The notes under the pieces were generated by a model, which worked only from the letters and a program-made list of their open reading frames with translations, had not been told where the DNA came from and made no database searches. From Bradyrhizobium sp. CB2312 (GTDB lineage Bacteria; Pseudomonadota; Alphaproteobacteria; Rhizobiales; Xanthobacteraceae), in assembly GCF_029714425.1 (NCBI RefSeq), contig NZ_CP121668.1, positions 1,695,501-1,759,500 of the forward strand: a stretch of DNA of 64,000 bases, written 5' to 3'. Shown piece by piece: positions 8,984-17,811 of this stretch; the first letter of the stretch is position 1; every line of letters starts with the position of its first letter. A program made the position numbers and the translations under genes.

Positions 8984-9711
8984 TCGAGCTGAACGACGTC
9001 CACAAGAGCTTTGGCAAGGTCGAGGTGCTCAAGGGCATCACAGCCTCCGTGCAGAAGGGCGAGGTGGTTTGCATCATCGGGCCCTCAGGCTCCGGCAAGT
9101 CCACCATCCTGCGCTGTATCAACGGCCTCGAAAGCTACGACCGCGGCGAGATCAGCGTCGAAGGCCTGAAGGTCGACCGCGATGCGCCGTCGATCGTGAA
9201 CATCCGCACCCAGGTCTCGATGGTGTTCCAGCGCTTCAACCTGTTCCCGCATCGCACCGCGCTGGAGAACGTCGTCGAAGGACCGCTGTTCGTGAAGAGG
9301 GAGCCGCGCGCCCGGGCGTACGAACACGGCCGCGCGCTGCTCGCCCGGGTCGGGCTTGCCGAGAAGGCCGACGTGCATCCGCCGCAACTTTCCGGCGGCC
9401 AGCAGCAGCGCGTTGCGATCGCGCGGGCGCTGGCGATGCAGCCCAAGGCGATCCTGTTCGACGAGCCGACCTCGGCGCTCGATCCCGAGCTTGTGGGCGA
9501 CGTCCTCGGCGTGATGCGCAAGCTCGCCGACGAAGGCATGACCATGGTCGTCGTCACCCACGAGATGGGCTTTGCCCGCGACGTCGCCGACCGCGTGTTG
9601 TTCATCGACGGCGGCGTCATCGTCGAGCAGGGGCCGGCCAAGGCGCTGCTCAACCAACCCCAGCACCCGCGCACGCAGGACTTCTTGCGCCGCGTGCTGC
9701 ATCCGCTCTGA
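8980..9711 (+). CDS. Amino acid ABC transporter ATP-binding protein
   Basis: This 243-residue ATPase has Walker [10 protein letters not shown] (residues about 33-41), the Q-loop FQRFNLFPH, the signature [15 protein letters not shown], Walker [14 protein letters not shown] and the H-loop [10 protein letters not shown]. It is of the GlnQ/HisP type and powers uptake with the preceding permease. The ATG overlaps the permease stop (ATGA). Family identity is certain; the substrate is not. Confidence 0.93.
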   Translation: MIELNDVHKSFGKVEVLKGITASVQKGEVVCIIGPSGSGKSTILRCINGLESYDRGEISVEGLKVDRDAPSIVNIRTQVSMVFQRFNLFPHRTALENVVEGPLFVKREPRARAYEHGRALLARVGLAEKADVHPPQLSGGQQQRVAIARALAMQPKAILFDEPTSALDPELVGDVLGVMRKLADEGMTMVVVTHEMGFARDVADRVLFIDGGVIVEQGPAKALLNQPQHPRTQDFLRRVLHPL

Positions 9712-9724
9712 CCGGACTTCTATA

Positions 9725-11008
9725 ATGACGCGCCTGCCACTGCCGCCCTCGCTTTACGCCGACACCGCCGTCGCGCCGGTCGCGACGCCGCCGCTCGATA
9801 CGGACAAGAGCGTGTCCGTTGCGATCGTTGGTGGCGGCTACACCGGCCTTTCCACCGCGCTGCATCTGGCGGAGCAGGGCGTCGAAGCCCTGGTGCTGGA
9901 AGCGCAGGAGCCGGGCTGGGGCGCGTCCGGCAACAATGGCGGCCACACCAATCCCGGCCTGAAGCACGACCCCGATCAGATTGAGGCGGACTTCGGCGCG
10001 GAGCTCGGCCGCCGCATGATCGCGTTCTCCTACGGCACCACGAACTTCACGCATGATCTGATCCGCCGCTACCAGATCCCGTGCGAAGCGCGGCAGAACG
10101 GCACGCTACGCGCGGCCTATAACGAAGCCAGCGCCGCGGCGATCGAGAAGACGGCGCAGCAATGCATCCGTCGCGGCATGCCGGTGTCGTATCTCAATCG
10201 CGAGCAGTTGCGCGAGACGACCGGCACCGACCGCTATATCGGCGCGATGCTCGACACGCGCGGCGGCGATTTGCATCCCCTCAGCTACGCCCGCGGTCTC
10301 GCGCGCGCTGCGATCTCGGCGGGCGCGAAGGTCCACGGGGAGACGCCGGCGCTGTCGTTGCGCCGCGACGGCAGCCGCTGGCGCATCGAGACGCCGCGCG
10401 CGGTGGTGCATGCCGACAAGGTCCTGCTCGCGACCAATGGCTTTACGGACGATCTCTGGCCCGCGCTCCGCCGCACCATCGTGCCGGTGTTTTCCTCGAT
10501 CGCCGCCACCGCCCCGCTGTCGGACGCGGTTGCCCGCTCGATCATGCCGACGCGCCCCGTTCTCTACGAGAGCGGCCACATCACCGTCTATTACCGTATC
10601 GACCAGCAGAACCGCCTCTTGATGGGCGGCCGCGGCCCGATGCGCTGGATCAAGTCACCCAACGATGTCGCCTATCTCATGCGTTATGCGGAGAGACTGT
10701 GGCCGCAGCTCAAGGGCGTCAGCTGGACCCATGGCTGGAACAGCCGCCTCGCCATCACCGGGGATCATTACCCGCATGTGCACGAGCCGGCGGAAAGCAT
10801 CCTGATCTCGCTCGGCTGCAACGGCCGCGGCGTCGCGCTCTCGACCGCGATGGGCGCGCAGCTTGCGCGCCGGCTGATCGGCGGCGCCAAGGCCGAGATC
10901 GACATGCCGATCACGGGCATCAAGCCAATCCCGATGCATGCGTTCTGGCCGGTCGGCGTGACGACCGCCGTGATCGCGGGCCGCGTGCGCGACCGGCTCG
11001 GCATTTGA
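9725..11008 (+). CDS. FAD-dependent amine/D-amino acid oxidoreductase, PuuB-like
   Basis: This 427-residue DAO-family flavoprotein begins MTRLPLPPSLYADTAVAP, like gamma-glutamylputrescine oxidases. The Rossmann motif VAIVGGGYTGLSTALHLAE (residues about 36-54) and WGASGNNGGHTNPGLK, which contacts FAD, follow. It starts 13 bp after the ATPase gene and is the last gene of the transport operon. PuuB-type enzymes oxidise the primary amine of gamma-glutamylputrescine; others in the family oxidise glycine, sarcosine or D-amino acids. The link to amines rests on the N-terminal pattern and on the nearby gamma-glutamyltransferase and PuuR-like regulator, and is an inference. Confidence 0.8.
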   Translation: MTRLPLPPSLYADTAVAPVATPPLDTDKSVSVAIVGGGYTGLSTALHLAEQGVEALVLEAQEPGWGASGNNGGHTNPGLKHDPDQIEADFGAELGRRMIAFSYGTTNFTHDLIRRYQIPCEARQNGTLRAAYNEASAAAIEKTAQQCIRRGMPVSYLNREQLRETTGTDRYIGAMLDTRGGDLHPLSYARGLARAAISAGAKVHGETPALSLRRDGSRWRIETPRAVVHADKVLLATNGFTDDLWPALRRTIVPVFSSIAATAPLSDAVARSIMPTRPVLYESGHITVYYRIDQQNRLLMGGRGPMRWIKSPNDVAYLMRYAERLWPQLKGVSWTHGWNSRLAITGDHYPHVHEPAESILISLGCNGRGVALSTAMGAQLARRLIGGAKAEIDMPITGIKPIPMHAFWPVGVTTAVIAGRVRDRLGI

Positions 11009-11065
11009 AGAAGAAGGCGCCGCCCGGTCAGGAGCGACGCCTTGCAACACTTGCAATTAGGAGCG

Positions 11066-11290
11066 TCAGCAGCGGCCCTGTTTCCACAGCCCGGGCGGGC
11101 AACCGTGACCGCGCCAGCCGACCTTGCGTCCATGATGCCATCCGGGCGGAGTTCCATAGCGATGCACATGGTATCCGCCATGATGGCCATGGCCATGGCC
11201 GTGACCATGACCGCCCTTGGCCAATGCCACGCTGGGCATGGTCAAGCCGGCAGCGATGATCATTGTTGCGGCGAGCGCGAGCTTCTTCAT
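11066..11290 (-). CDS. Small exported His/Gly-rich protein, 74 aa
   Basis: The ATG at 11290 has AGAGAGG 8 nt upstream. A signal peptide (MKKLALAATMIIAAGLTMPSV, then ALA) is followed by a mature domain of about 50 residues starting KGGHGHGHGHGHH. It contains about eleven His and ends in a conserved-looking segment, GCPPGLWKQGRC, with two Cys. His-rich periplasmic peptides of this kind bind transition metals; a GCPPG-xx-K tail is common in small alphaproteobacterial secreted proteins (both from memory). It is downstream of the gamma-glutamyltransferase gene on the same strand. Function is otherwise unknown. Confidence 0.75.
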   Translation of the reverse strand: MKKLALAATMIIAAGLTMPSVALAKGGHGHGHGHGHHGGYHVHRYGTPPGWHHGRKVGWRGHGCPPGLWKQGRC

Positions 11291-11319
11291 CCGAAATCCT
11301 CTCTTGTTAGGCACGCATC

Positions 11320-11340
11320 TGTCGGTTCGACGAACCGACA
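11320..11340. terminator. Perfect 10-bp inverted repeat after the gamma-glutamyltransferase gene
   Basis: TGTCGGTTCG-A-CGAACCGACA lies between the end of the gamma-glutamyltransferase gene (11383) and the start of the His-rich gene, both on the minus strand. In RNA it would form a tight stem. With no U-run after it, it may be a terminator, a processing hairpin or a protein-binding site. Confidence 0.4.
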
Positions 11341-11382
11341 TCGATCGCGATGTCGCGCGCAAATGCGGAGGAGTCGTGACGC

Positions 11383-12972
11383 TCAGGATTCGACCACTGC
11401 GTCGGCCCAGGGGTGGAAGATCTCGACCGCGCCCGAATTGCTGTCGCCGTCGCGCATCACCACGCTCGGGCAGGCAAATTTTTGCGGCACGGCCTGCACC
11501 CGGCTCTCTTCATAGTCGAAGCGGCTGGCCAGGACTTCGCGCACGTCCGCCGGCAGTCTGGCATCGCCGATCACGATCGCGCCCTCGCTGGCGTCGATGC
11601 GCGGCTGGTGGATGGCGGCATCTAAGTCCATGCCGAAATCCATCGCAAAGGACACGAGCTGCATCACCGAGGGCAGGATGCGGCGGCCGCCGGAGGCGCC
11701 GACGGCGAGGCGCTTGCCGTCTTTGGTCTCCGCGATGACGGGCGTGTAGTTGCAGAGGCAGCGCTTGCCGGGCGCGAGCGAATTGGTGGTGCCCGGCGTC
11801 GGATCGAACCACATGATGCCGTTGTTCATGGTGATGCCGCTGTGCGGCGTCACGTATCTCGAGCCGAAGGACGAGAGCAGCGTCTGCGTCACCGCCGCGA
11901 TGTTGCCGTGGCGGTCGACCACGGAGAAATGCGTGGTGCAGGCGGGCGCGAGATATTCGGCGCCGAGCGAGCGCTTGCCGTCGGCATCGCCCATGTCCTT
12001 GAGCCGCTCGCGGAAGGCCGCCTGCAAGGCGAGCGCATATTCGACATAGGCGGAGGCATCCGGCGTGCCCGCCGGCTTCAGGCTCTGCTGCAACAGGCAC
12101 AGCGCATGCGCCATGGTCGGCCCGGCCGTGAGCTCCGGCGTCGCATAGACCTTGCCGTCGCGATAGGGAATTGCCAGCGGCTCGCGCAGATGCGCGCGGA
12201 ACGCGGCGAGGTCCTCCACCGACAGCGAGCCGCCGTCGGCCTTGATGTCGGACGCGATGCTCCGGGCAAGGTCGCCCTGGTAGAAATCGCGCGGGCCGGC
12301 TTCGGCGAGATGCGACAGCGTCGCCTTGAGCGCATCCTGCGGCAGTCGCGTCTCGGACTTGATGCCCCATGACGCGCTTGGCGGCAGGCCATCCTTCAGA
12401 TACGCGGCCGCGCTGGCGGGATAGCGCCTGAGATCAGCGGCCGAGCCCGCGATCGTCAGCGTTGTCCACCAATCGGCCAGCAAGCCTTCGCCGGCGAGCC
12501 TGGCTGCCGGCGCGACCAGATCCTTCCACGGCATCTTGGCGTAGCGGCGATGCGCCTCCTCCATGCCGGCGACGACGCCGGGCACGGCGACCGAGCCGGG
12601 GCCGTGGATGTTGCGGTCGTCCTTCACCCGCGGCCAGGGGAAGAGGTCGGAGGCCGCGCCTTCGCCGCTGAGTGGATAGTCGGCGGTGCGCAGGCTCTCC
12701 GGCGCGCACATGCCGTAGTCGATCACCTCGGTGCGATTTTCCCTGGCGCGGTAGAGCACCATCGCGCCGCCGCCGCCGATGCCGCTGTTCCAGGGCTCCA
12801 GCACGTTCAGTGCGAAGGTGGTCGCGACGATCGCGTCCACGCAGTCGCCGCCCGCAGTCAGCACCTGCGCCCCGACTTCAGCCGCCCGCCGCGATTGCGA
12901 GGCGACGATGCCGCCCTTGGATGTGACGGCGGGCTTGCGGACGGTTTGGTTGAGGCTGAACTGATGAGGCAT
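11383..12972 (-). CDS. Gamma-glutamyltransferase family protein (Ntn hydrolase)
   Basis: This 529-residue protein has the N-terminal GGT pattern (KGGIVASQSRRAAEVGAQVL; AGGDCVDAIVAT; NSGIGGGGAMVLYR). The autoprocessing site TTHFSVVD has the nucleophilic Thr at about residue 347 (the T before HFS), and a GASGGRRI motif lies near the C-terminus. These enzymes self-cleave and then hydrolyse or transfer gamma-glutamyl groups, or act as acylases. No signal peptide is evident, unlike typical periplasmic GGT, so it may act in the cytoplasm on gamma-glutamyl amines. It is divergent from the enoyl-CoA hydratase gene and convergent with the PuuB-like gene. Confidence 0.88.
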   Translation of the reverse strand: MPHQFSLNQTVRKPAVTSKGGIVASQSRRAAEVGAQVLTAGGDCVDAIVATTFALNVLEPWNSGIGGGGAMVLYRARENRTEVIDYGMCAPESLRTADYPLSGEGAASDLFPWPRVKDDRNIHGPGSVAVPGVVAGMEEAHRRYAKMPWKDLVAPAARLAGEGLLADWWTTLTIAGSAADLRRYPASAAAYLKDGLPPSASWGIKSETRLPQDALKATLSHLAEAGPRDFYQGDLARSIASDIKADGGSLSVEDLAAFRAHLREPLAIPYRDGKVYATPELTAGPTMAHALCLLQQSLKPAGTPDASAYVEYALALQAAFRERLKDMGDADGKRSLGAEYLAPACTTHFSVVDRHGNIAAVTQTLLSSFGSRYVTPHSGITMNNGIMWFDPTPGTTNSLAPGKRCLCNYTPVIAETKDGKRLAVGASGGRRILPSVMQLVSFAMDFGMDLDAAIHQPRIDASEGAIVIGDARLPADVREVLASRFDYEESRVQAVPQKFACPSVVMRDGDSNSGAVEIFHPWADAVVES

Positions 12973-13088
12973 GATGTCGTCTTGATCTCTGTTGTTTTTG
13001 GTTTGTGGCGCTGGCGCGGAAGCTCAGCATTGGCGGGGCGCGCGGAGGATGGCACATTGCCGTCAACGAGAACAAACGGAGGCGCGAC

Positions 13089-13862
13089 ATGGCAGGTGTG
13101 AAACAGGCGCGGGATGGCGCGGTCGGGATCCTGACGCTCGACGAGCCTGCAAGCCTGAACGCGATGACGCCGGACCTGCTTGGCGCGCTCGCGGCCGCTA
13201 TCGCCGAGATCACCGAAGATGACGACGTCCGCGCGCTGGTCCTCACCGGTGCGGGGCGCGGATTTTGCTCAGGACAGAATTTGAAGGCGTCCGAAGCGCT
13301 CGGCGAGGACATCGCCGCCGGCGTGATGCGCTTCTACTGGCCGGCCTTCAAGGCGCTCCGCGAATGCTGCGTGCCGGTGGTCGTCGCCGTCAATGGTGTC
13401 GCCGCCGGCGGCGGCTTCAGCCTCGCAATGGCCGGCGACATCATTGTTGCGGCGCGGTCGGCGAGCTTCATCCAGGTGTTCAGCCGCATCGCGCTGGTGC
13501 CCGATCTCGGCTCGACCTGGCTGCTGCCGCGCCTGATCGGCCGGCAGCGCGCGCTCGAGCTGATGCTGCTGAACGAACCGCTGACGGCCGAACGCGCCCA
13601 GGAGATCGGCCTGGTGCGTGAGGTCGTCGACGATGCCAGGCTGATGGACGAGGCGCTCGCGTTGGCGCGCCGTCTCGCCGACGGCCCGACGCGCGCTTTG
13701 GTCGCAACCCGCGCGCTGGTCGAGGAGAGCGAGCACGCGACCTACGAGGCGCAGTTCCGCCGCGAGATCGAGCTTCAGGCGACGATCCGCAAAAGCGCGG
13801 ATGCGATCGAGGGCCGCACCGCCTTCGTCGAGAAGCGCAAGGCGAAGTTTACGGGAAGTTGA
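13089..13862 (+). CDS. Enoyl-CoA hydratase/isomerase family protein, PaaG-like
   Basis: This 257-residue crotonase-fold protein has the oxyanion-hole segments GRGFCSGQNLK (residues about 57-67) and NGVAAGGGFSLAMAGD (about 102-117). A PDLGSTWLLPRLIG segment resembles PaaG-type ring-opening isomerases, where the Asp is catalytic. The ATG at 13089 has GGAGG 6 nt upstream, so longer in-frame starts are rejected. It hydrates or isomerises an enoyl-CoA. Nothing adjacent fixes the pathway: the gamma-glutamyltransferase gene is divergent and no acyl-CoA ligase is nearby. Confidence 0.9.
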   Translation: MAGVKQARDGAVGILTLDEPASLNAMTPDLLGALAAAIAEITEDDDVRALVLTGAGRGFCSGQNLKASEALGEDIAAGVMRFYWPAFKALRECCVPVVVAVNGVAAGGGFSLAMAGDIIVAARSASFIQVFSRIALVPDLGSTWLLPRLIGRQRALELMLLNEPLTAERAQEIGLVREVVDDARLMDEALALARRLADGPTRALVATRALVEESEHATYEAQFRREIELQATIRKSADAIEGRTAFVEKRKAKFTGS

Positions 13863-13886
13863 GGAGAAGACCGTTCCCCCACACTC

Positions 13887-14003
13887 GTCATGCCCGGGCA
13901 TAGCCGTCCGAAAGACGGCGTCGCTCACGCTCGCCTATGACCCGGGCATCCACGTCTTTGCGTCCCAAGAACGTGGATGGCCGGGACAAGCCCGGCCATG
14001 ACG
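13887..14003. repeat. Dispersed palindromic repeat of the GTCATGCCCGGG type
   Basis: About 117 bp with outer arms CGTCATGCCCGGGC and GCCCGGCCATGACG and an inner pair CCACGTCTTTG / CAAGAACGTGG. It lies between the 3' ends of the enoyl-CoA hydratase gene and the small minus-strand gene. Its start and end match a repeat I recall as abundant in Bradyrhizobium intergenic DNA. Copy number must be checked on the genome. Confidence 0.75.
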
Positions 14004-14037
14004 GAGAAGATCGAGATGCTGGGGAAAGCCGCCGCGC

Positions 14038-14208
14038 TCAGAGCGAGCGGTTCAGCCGGCTGGCCTGGTACTTGGCGTGCCATTTCGGGCCGGGCCCGCG
14101 CATGTAGTGAAGCTCGGGGCGATAGGGGTTGCCGGCGATCCGCACCAGCTTCTGCCATTTGGCGGCGACGAAGCTGAGCGGCTGGCGAATGAGGCTGAGT
14201 GACAGCAC
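14038..14208 (-). CDS. Small hypothetical basic protein, 56 aa
   Basis: A GTG at 14208 lies 9 nt after the stop of the DUF6894 gene, in the same frame, with GAGGTGA upstream serving as RBS. The product (VLSLSLIRQPLSFVAAKWQK ... ending QASRLNRSL) has three Trp/Tyr-containing clusters, including the motif ELHYMRGPGPKWHAKYQ. Codon use is normal for the region. No family recognised. Since the two reading frames are joined except for one TGA, the pair could also be read as one protein with an internal stop, but the RBS argues for two genes. Confidence 0.5.
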   Translation of the reverse strand: MLSLSLIRQPLSFVAAKWQKLVRIAGNPYRPELHYMRGPGPKWHAKYQASRLNRSL

Positions 14209-14217
14209 GGCATCACC

Positions 14218-14451
14218 TCAATGCGGCTTGCCGAGCATGGCGGTGAAGGGGAGATCGAACAGATCCTCGCCGTCGGAGCCGCTGACATGGATCACCCAGT
14301 CGCGCCAGTCTTCGGCACCTGGCGTCAGGATCATCGAGCTCATGATCTGGGCGGCGCGGTCGCGCGCTTCGGTCAGGTTGGCGACGGCAGCGCCGCTGCG
14401 ATCGATCAGCGTGCCCTCGGTGTTGGAGCAGTGAAAGTAGACCTGGACCAT
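14218..14451 (-). CDS. DUF6894-type small protein, 77 aa
   Basis: The product (MVQVYFHCSNTEGTLIDRSG, then a LTEARDRAAQIMSSMIL helix and a DWVIHVSGSDGEDLFDLPF beta segment) has the layout of the small DUF6894 proteins common in Rhizobiales: beta hairpin, helix, then two strands with a conserved Asp/Phe pair. They are cytoplasmic and of unknown role, often stress- or stationary-phase-linked (weak recollection). AGGAGACG just upstream of the ATG at 14451 acts as RBS. Confidence 0.75.
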   Translation of the reverse strand: MVQVYFHCSNTEGTLIDRSGAAVANLTEARDRAAQIMSSMILTPGAEDWRDWVIHVSGSDGEDLFDLPFTAMLGKPH

Positions 14452-14658
14452 ATGCGTCTCCTATTGGGAGCGATTGGGACGGCAAACCGATACCACCGGA
14501 GGCCTTCGCGAAACATTCGGGGCGAGCCCGGTAAGGGAATTTACGGAGATTGGTCGGCTCCAAGGTCGTTACGGGTTTAATCACAGGCGGGTGATGATCG
14601 ACTGGACGGCGTATCGGCGGCATGGAACAAGCTTTACGAGAAAGTCCGGGGGGCCGCC

Positions 14659-16725
14659 GTGAATCAGCTCACATTGTCGCGGAAATGCCGACGCCTGTTG
14701 GCGGCGGTCCTCGCCGGCGTGCTTGGCGCCGCGCCAGGAGCATCCTCCGAACAGGTGAAGAAAAGCGGCTATGCGATCGGCACGGACCTCTGCGGCAGCG
14801 GCGATCTCGCCTTTCCCAGGGTCCAGATCGACATGAAGGCAGGGTTCTGCGCCGGCCTCGTCGCCAGCGAGGAGGACCATCTCAAATTTCCGCGCTCGAT
14901 CGTCCAGGTGCCGGGCCGCGACCTGTTCGTGGTCGCCGACATGGGCGGCTGGGGCCACACCGACGGCCGGCTGCTGCTGCTCGATCCGCGCGCGCCGCAG
15001 GGCCAACGCTTCAAGGAGCTGCTGACCGGGATCGAATATCCATTCGGCCTCGTGATCGGGCCCGACAAGAAGCTCTATGCCTCGTCCGCGGAGGCGATCT
15101 TCCGGTTCGATCCGCTGGCGGAGAATCCGCGCGGCACGGTCGAAACCATCATCCGTCACATGCCGGGCCGGCGGATCAAGCTGCCCGACGGCACCAGGCT
15201 CGACGAGAGCGCGCATCCGCTCAAGCAGTTCGTCTTTGATAAAAATGGTCGGCTGTTCGTCAATGTCGGCTCGCACAGCGACGACTGCATCACGCCGGCG
15301 CCGATCACAAAGTCCTGCGCAGTGGCCGAGGGCGAGTCGGCAATGGCGTCGATCTGGCTGTTCACGCCGCCCGCAGGCGGCGTCTTTCCGGTCTTGAAGC
15401 CGAACGACCCCGATCCGGCGCATACGGTTTACGCGCGGGGACTGCGCAATTCGATGGCGCTGGCGCTGCATCCGAACTTCCCCGACGCCGGCTACGCCTT
15501 CCTGCAAGGCGAGAACGGCCGCGACCTGCCCGATATCTTCAAGCCGAACGAGGAGATCAATGCGATCGAGCAGGGCAGGCATTATGGCTGGCCCTATTGC
15601 TATGACCTCTCGACGCCGAGCCCCGAATTCCGGCTGGTGCTGCAAACGGGAATCTACAAGTCGCTGTGTACCGTCAATGCGCTCTACAAGCCGCCATTCT
15701 CGCTACTGCCGCCGCACGGCGCGCCGCTCGCGATGCTCTATTATCACGGCGCCAAATTTCCGGAGCTGGAGGGCAAGCTCCTGGTCGGCCTGCACGGCTA
15801 TCGCCCGACCGGCAGCCGCGTTCTCGTCTATGACGTCGACGATCACGGTTTCCCAAAACCCGCTCCGGCGCCGGTGCGCTATCATGTCAGCTGCGCCGCC
15901 GATCCGACCCACAGCTTCCAGACCGAGGCGGGCGAGGTCGCCGCCGCGCCGTTCGAGGAACTGATCGCCGGCTGGCACCGCGTCAACGGCGCGCGGCCGC
16001 AAGGTGCTCCGGTCGGCATGACGGTCGCCGAGGATGGCGCGATTTGGCTGGTGGAGGACAAGAACCAGACCGTGATCCGCATCGATCGCGCCGCGGGTGA
16101 TCCACCGGCGCCGCTCCCCTGCGACACGCGCAGCCAGGCGATGATCGACCAGCTCGCGGTCTTCGTTGCGAGAGACGCGCAGAACAGCATCCGTCTCACC
16201 ACGCTTCGCAAGGGGCTCGTTGAAAAGCACTGCGTCGGCTGCCACTCCGATTTCGGCCTGAAGGCGGGACAGTCGGACGCCGAGAAGGACAAGACGGTGC
16301 TGCGTTTCATGCTGTCGCAGGACGGCTGGATCTACCCCGGCGACCCCGAGTCCGGCCGGTTGCGCACGCGGCTGCGCGGCATCGGCGCGGAGAAGCTGAT
16401 GCCGCCGGGCGGCGAGAGCCTGCCGAAGACCGAGCCCGGCTACACGCGCCTGCTCGACACCGCGGACTTGCTGGTCGCGAAAATGGTTCCGGGCACGCGG
16501 ATGCGGATCAAGGCCGGCCCGCCGCAACGCAAGTTCTTTGGCAAAACCAACAAGGAATGCGGCGAAATACCGGCCGGCAAGGTCGTCGTCGTGACACAAA
16601 GGAGCGCTGTAGACAAATCCGGCTTCAGCCGTTTTTTCCGGCCGGCCGATCCCTATCTGAATGGCGAGTGCAGCGACGACGATGGCTATTACATCCGGCA
16701 GGAATATCTGGTGCCTGTGCAGTAG
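14659..16725 (+). CDS. Exported sorbosone/glucose dehydrogenase-like beta-propeller with C-terminal c-type haem site
   Basis: This 688-residue protein starts at a GTG. It has a signal peptide (RRLLAAVLAGVLGAAPGASS), then a six-bladed-propeller region of the PQQ-dependent sugar dehydrogenase type (residues about 60-450; FPRSIVQVPGRDLFVVADMG, GLRNSMALALHPNF, HYGWPYCYD). A C-terminal part holds one CxxCH haem motif, CVGCH, at residues 525-529. It should act in the periplasm, oxidising a sugar or alcohol and passing electrons to its own haem. The propeller family often binds PQQ, but PQQ ligands cannot be assigned here. The 3' end overlaps the next gene. Confidence 0.8.
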   Translation: MNQLTLSRKCRRLLAAVLAGVLGAAPGASSEQVKKSGYAIGTDLCGSGDLAFPRVQIDMKAGFCAGLVASEEDHLKFPRSIVQVPGRDLFVVADMGGWGHTDGRLLLLDPRAPQGQRFKELLTGIEYPFGLVIGPDKKLYASSAEAIFRFDPLAENPRGTVETIIRHMPGRRIKLPDGTRLDESAHPLKQFVFDKNGRLFVNVGSHSDDCITPAPITKSCAVAEGESAMASIWLFTPPAGGVFPVLKPNDPDPAHTVYARGLRNSMALALHPNFPDAGYAFLQGENGRDLPDIFKPNEEINAIEQGRHYGWPYCYDLSTPSPEFRLVLQTGIYKSLCTVNALYKPPFSLLPPHGAPLAMLYYHGAKFPELEGKLLVGLHGYRPTGSRVLVYDVDDHGFPKPAPAPVRYHVSCAADPTHSFQTEAGEVAAAPFEELIAGWHRVNGARPQGAPVGMTVAEDGAIWLVEDKNQTVIRIDRAAGDPPAPLPCDTRSQAMIDQLAVFVARDAQNSIRLTTLRKGLVEKHCVGCHSDFGLKAGQSDAEKDKTVLRFMLSQDGWIYPGDPESGRLRTRLRGIGAEKLMPPGGESLPKTEPGYTRLLDTADLLVAKMVPGTRMRIKAGPPQRKFFGKTNKECGEIPAGKVVVVTQRSAVDKSGFSRFFRPADPYLNGECSDDDGYYIRQEYLVPVQ

Positions 16726-17623
16726 CATTGTCCTCGTCATTGCGACGGCGTCCGCTCAAGCAGACACGAAGCTGTTCGAAAGCGTGCAGGTGACGCCGGG
16801 CGGCGAATACACCTTTGGTATCGAAGGGCCCGCCGCGAATCTCGACGGCAATCTCTTCGTGGTCAATTTCGGCAAGCCCGGCACCATCGGAAGGCTGCCC
16901 GTGGGCCGCGCGGCGTCGGAGCTGTTCGCGACGCTGCCCGAGGGCAGCGTCGGCAACGCCATCCGCTTCGATCGCAGCGGCACCATGTTCATCGCCGACT
17001 ACAAGAAGCACAACATCTTCGCGATCCCGAAGGGCGCGACCGAGCCCGTCGTGTGGTTTCATTCCGACGAGATGAAGCAGCCCAACGACATCACGCTCGC
17101 GCGCGACGGCACGATCTATGCGAGCGATCCGAACTGGAAGGGCAGGGAAGGCCACATCTGGCGCATCGCCAAGGCCGCCGATGGCTCGGTGCAGGGGCAG
17201 GTAATGTCGGCGCCGCGCGCGATGGGCACCACCAACGGCATCGATCTCGGCCCCGACGGCAAGACGCTCTATGTCGGGGAATCCAGCAGCGGCCAGATCT
17301 GGTCCTATGCGATCAACGGCAACGAGCTCACCGGTGCGAAGATGGTCAAGGCATTTCAGCCCGACACCATCGACGGCCTGCGCACGGACGTCGCCGGCCG
17401 CCTTTTCGTTGCGCGCATCCTCAAGGGCACCATCGCGGTGATGAAGCCCAATGGCGCGGTCGAGCGCGAGATCGCGCTGAAGGGCAAGGAGCCGACCAAC
17501 CTCGCCTTCGGCGGCAGCGACGGCAAGACCGTCTTCGTCACCCAGCGCCAGGGCGGCTTCATCGAGGCCTTCCGCACCGACCAGCAGGGCCGCGAGCACT
17601 GTCTCCAGCGCGGGCGCTGCTGA
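16682..17623 (+). CDS. Exported SMP-30/gluconolactonase-like beta-propeller protein
   Basis: The product (313 aa from the ATG at 16682; an in-frame ATG at 16661 is also possible) has a signal peptide ending IVLVIATASAQA. It then has propeller repeats of the SMP-30/Gluconolactonase type (GIEGPAANLDGNLFVVNFG, AIRFDRSGTMFIADY, NDITLARDGTIYASDP, NGIDLGPDGKTLYVGES). Family members are metal-dependent lactonases. It starts within the preceding dehydrogenase gene by about 40-65 bp, so the pair is coupled: the dehydrogenase could make an aldonolactone and this protein open it in the periplasm (inference). Confidence 0.8.
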   Translation: MAITSGRNIWCLCSSIVLVIATASAQADTKLFESVQVTPGGEYTFGIEGPAANLDGNLFVVNFGKPGTIGRLPVGRAASELFATLPEGSVGNAIRFDRSGTMFIADYKKHNIFAIPKGATEPVVWFHSDEMKQPNDITLARDGTIYASDPNWKGREGHIWRIAKAADGSVQGQVMSAPRAMGTTNGIDLGPDGKTLYVGESSSGQIWSYAINGNELTGAKMVKAFQPDTIDGLRTDVAGRLFVARILKGTIAVMKPNGAVEREIALKGKEPTNLAFGGSDGKTVFVTQRQGGFIEAFRTDQQGREHCLQRGRC

Positions 17624-17670
17624 GCATGATCCGGAAAAGCGTGAAGCGGTTTTCCGAAAAGATCGTGCTC
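17624..17670. repeat. Single-hairpin GCATGATCC repeat (third copy)
   Basis: GCATGATCCGGAAAA ... TTTTCCGAAAAGATCGTGC begins immediately after the stop codon of the SMP-30-like gene. It corresponds to the first half of the composite repeats at 2848-2948 and 44877-44976; the second hairpin (AAAGCGCGATGA...) is absent. Confidence 0.8.
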
Positions 17671-17811
17671 GAATAAAGAGCGTCGAACGCGTTCTGCTTT
17701 CGGCGCAGAGCGGCGCGGCAAGGGCGGCATTCTTCTTGCTTGCATCCGGCCGCCGCAGCGATCAAGACATCTGTGGCACTATTCCAAGAGCGCATGCCAC
17801 GGAGTGTTTGA

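Noticed and set aside
14052..14288. 78-codon minus-strand frame overlapping the DUF6894 gene
   Set aside because: Ser/Pro/Cys-rich shadow of the DUF6894 and 56-aa genes.
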